Below are positions 62,615-64,000 of a stretch of DNA of 64,000 bases, in pieces. The DNA lies in NCBI RefSeq assembly GCF_905175375.1, contig NZ_CAJIMS010000001.1, positions 124,001 to 188,000 of the forward strand. Direction: 5' to 3'. Every line of letters starts with the position of its first letter. The stretch's first letter is position 1. The notes beneath the pieces were generated by a model, which saw nothing but the letters and a program-made list of their open reading frames with translations, did not search any database and had not been told where the DNA came from. This DNA comes from Chryseobacterium aquaeductus. GTDB taxonomy: Bacteria; Bacteroidota; Bacteroidia; Flavobacteriales; Weeksellaceae. Position numbers and translations under genes: made by a program.

Positions 62615-63187
62615 ATGAGAAAATTTATTCTATTAATCGCCTGCATATTTGGTGTTACAGCATTTTCACAGATTAAGGTATTGAAAAATGAAACCTTGGT
62701 GGAAATTGGTAAAGAAAATTCTGTAGGCCTTTATAAAAAAGACAACAGATTCACTTTTAATTATCAAGACGTCAATACCAGTAATCTTAACACATTCAGA
62801 TCATTTTCGTTTTTAGACGTTAATGGTGATGTGTCAGAACTTTACAAATTGGTGACTGATGGTTTTATTGATGAGCCTACCGGAAATGTAATGCTGGAGC
62901 TTCCTAATGACATCATTGAACTTCATTACGAGAAAAATTACGGTCAGCCAACCGTTCAATTTATTCAGTTTATTAATAAAAACAGAAAATATGTAGGGAA
63001 GTCTCAGTTTTTAAATAAAAAACAAATCGACAAAATCTTCGGAATCGGAACTACAAAAGCTGCTCTGTACAAAAAGTTTGTCCCAAAAGCAAATACCGTT
63101 ACAACTTATCAAAATACGCAAAATCAAGTTGCAGAAACTCCAGCAGTGACAAAACCTGCTGACAGCAAAAAGAAATCAAGAAAATAA
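62615..63187 (+). CDS. Secreted protein of unknown function
   Basis: A 190-residue protein with a signal peptide (ILLIACIFGVTAFSQ). The mature part reads KNETLVEIGKENSVGLYKKD, LDVNGDVSELYKLVTDGFID, QPTVQFIQFINKNRKYVGK and a basic tail (PADSKKKSRK). The pattern is beta-rich and similar to uncharacterised flavobacterial proteins. No catalytic motif is present. It ends just before an intrinsic terminator, so it is a single-gene unit with the promoter given above. Confidence 0.68.
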   Translation: MRKFILLIACIFGVTAFSQIKVLKNETLVEIGKENSVGLYKKDNRFTFNYQDVNTSNLNTFRSFSFLDVNGDVSELYKLVTDGFIDEPTGNVMLELPNDIIELHYEKNYGQPTVQFIQFINKNRKYVGKSQFLNKKQIDKIFGIGTTKAALYKKFVPKANTVTTYQNTQNQVAETPAVTKPADSKKKSRK

Positions 63188-63211
63188 TATTTATTTTTTT
63201 TAATAATACTC

Positions 63212-63239
63212 AACTCATTCTCCGTGAATGAGTTTTTTT
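63212..63239 (+). terminator. Intrinsic terminator after the secreted protein gene
   Basis: AACTCATTC, loop TCCGT and GAATGAGTT make a perfect 9-bp stem followed by T residues to 63239. Confidence 0.88.
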
Positions 63240-63244
63240 ATTTT

Positions 63245-63252
63245 TATTTTTG
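63245..63252 (+). promoter_or_regulatory. -7 box of the gldA-like gene
   Basis: TATTTTTG matches TAnnTTTG and lies 20 bases before the ATG at 63273, immediately after the preceding terminator. Confidence 0.6.
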
Positions 63253-63272
63253 TAAAAAGATTATCCCAAATT

Positions 63273-63983
63273 ATGTCTCTTCAAGTAATCAATTTAACCA
63301 AAAAGTTTGCAGAGCAAACTGCACTCAACAATATCAATATTTCAATCGAAAAAAATGAGATCATCGGTCTTTTGGGTCCCAACGGAGCAGGAAAATCTAC
63401 GCTGATGAAATCGATTGTAGGTGCTTTGAAAATAGACGAAGGAGAAATTATTTTTAATGATAAAAATATATCTGAATACGAAATCGAGAGCAAAAAAAAC
63501 ATCGGTTTTCTTCCGGAAAACAATCCATTATATTTGGAAATGTATGTGAAAGAATATTTGCAATTTGTAGCCAATATTCACAAGATTTCAGAATCAAGAG
63601 TAGATGAAGTGATAGAAATGGTAGGAATTACTCCCGAAAAATCTAAAAAAATAAGTCAGCTATCAAAAGGCTACAAACAGAGAGTCGGTTTGGCTCAGGC
63701 GATTATTCATCAACCAGATTTATTGATTTTAGACGAACCAACAAATGGTTTAGATCCTAATCAAATTATTGAAATAAGAAATGTTATCAAAGAAATAGGA
63801 AAAGAGAAGACGGTTTTGCTATCCACACACATTATGCAGGAAGTTGAAGCTCTATGTTCTCGTGTAATATTGATTCATAAAGGAAATATTTTGCAGGATT
63901 GTGCGATTGAAGAATTTAAAGGGAAATTCGATAGTTTGGAGGAGGCTTTTGCGAGTTATACTCAAACCGAAATTAACTCATAA
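63273..63983 (+). CDS. gldA: ABC-transporter ATP-binding protein, GldA-like
   Basis: From the ATG at 63273 it has 236 residues (the frame from 63228 gives an unlikely hydrophobic extension). Walker A is GPNGAGKSTLMKS, the signature is SKGYKQRVGLAQA, Walker B is LLILDEPTNGLDPNQI, and the switch His is in STHIMQEVEAL. The segment IGFLPENNPLYLEMYVKEYL is very like GldA of the flavobacterial gliding apparatus, whose ATPase partners GldF and GldG. Those genes are not in the window, and this copy lacks the longer C-terminus of many GldA proteins, so a related ABC ATPase is possible. Confidence 0.78.
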   Translation: MSLQVINLTKKFAEQTALNNINISIEKNEIIGLLGPNGAGKSTLMKSIVGALKIDEGEIIFNDKNISEYEIESKKNIGFLPENNPLYLEMYVKEYLQFVANIHKISESRVDEVIEMVGITPEKSKKISQLSKGYKQRVGLAQAIIHQPDLLILDEPTNGLDPNQIIEIRNVIKEIGKEKTVLLSTHIMQEVEALCSRVILIHKGNILQDCAIEEFKGKFDSLEEAFASYTQTEINS

Positions 63984-64000
63984 TTGGCTTTACATTTGAT

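Overview
The window is AT-rich chromosomal DNA from a member of the Bacteroidota, most likely a Chryseobacterium-like flavobacterium (Weeksellaceae). The signs are a SusC/RagA receptor, TAnnTTTG-type -7 boxes (before the tRNA, the pilin gene and gldA), an absence of strong Shine-Dalgarno sequences, many secreted proteins whose signal peptides end in Ala-Gln, and a GldA-like ABC ATPase. No plasmid, phage or CRISPR locus is visible. Species is not determinable from the window alone.

Left part (1-27 kb): a partial SusC receptor; small housekeeping genes (DUF4197, DUF493, ArsC-like, deoxynucleoside kinase); glutaminyl cyclase; a CPA1 Na+/H+ antiporter; a bestrophin; and a run of small VOC, SRPBCC, DUF1398 and DUF1569 proteins. 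Next comes a very large alpha-2-macroglobulin-like protein with an apparently lost thioester and SusC-like motifs. It is divergent from a UbiA-like gene, a ParE-type toxin-antitoxin pair, recF and a DciA/DUF721 gene. A COG4389 membrane protein, mtgA and a metal-complex binding lipoprotein follow.

Middle (27-41 kb): a tRNA-Arg(ACG) is followed by a loosely packed stretch with signs of decay: a recombinase remnant, a frameshifted small ORF and a truncated IS1595-type transposase. These lie among a PAP2 protein, a GAF histidine kinase, two surface proteins, a response regulator, and DUF4142 and DUF2911 proteins. An imperfect 44-bp repeat of the tRNA's downstream terminator lies at the far edge. 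The stretch ends with a translationally coupled trio: PIG-L deacetylase, an unannotated 34-residue membrane protein, and a sodium:solute symporter.

Right part (41-64 kb) holds three coherent systems. (1) A seven-gene Ter-type stress operon (two TerD, three TerY vWA proteins, a PP2C phosphatase, a protein kinase). (2) A putative extracytoplasmic flavin electron-transfer cluster (secreted ankyrin protein, DUF2271 protein with a flavinylation-like motif, PepSY-flavodoxin-reductase fusion, ApbE). (3) A chaperone/usher-like pilus operon (pilin, PapD-like chaperone, two-domain tip-like subunit, large outer-membrane barrel). An AraC regulator lies upstream of the pilus operon, and 28 T on the regulator's coding strand precede it next to a -7-like box. 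Between systems 2 and 3 lie fused remnants of azoR and an exonuclease III gene. The pilus operon is the best candidate for an undescribed system; its leaky-terminator layout and homopolymer-regulator arrangement suggest regulated, possibly phase-variable expression.
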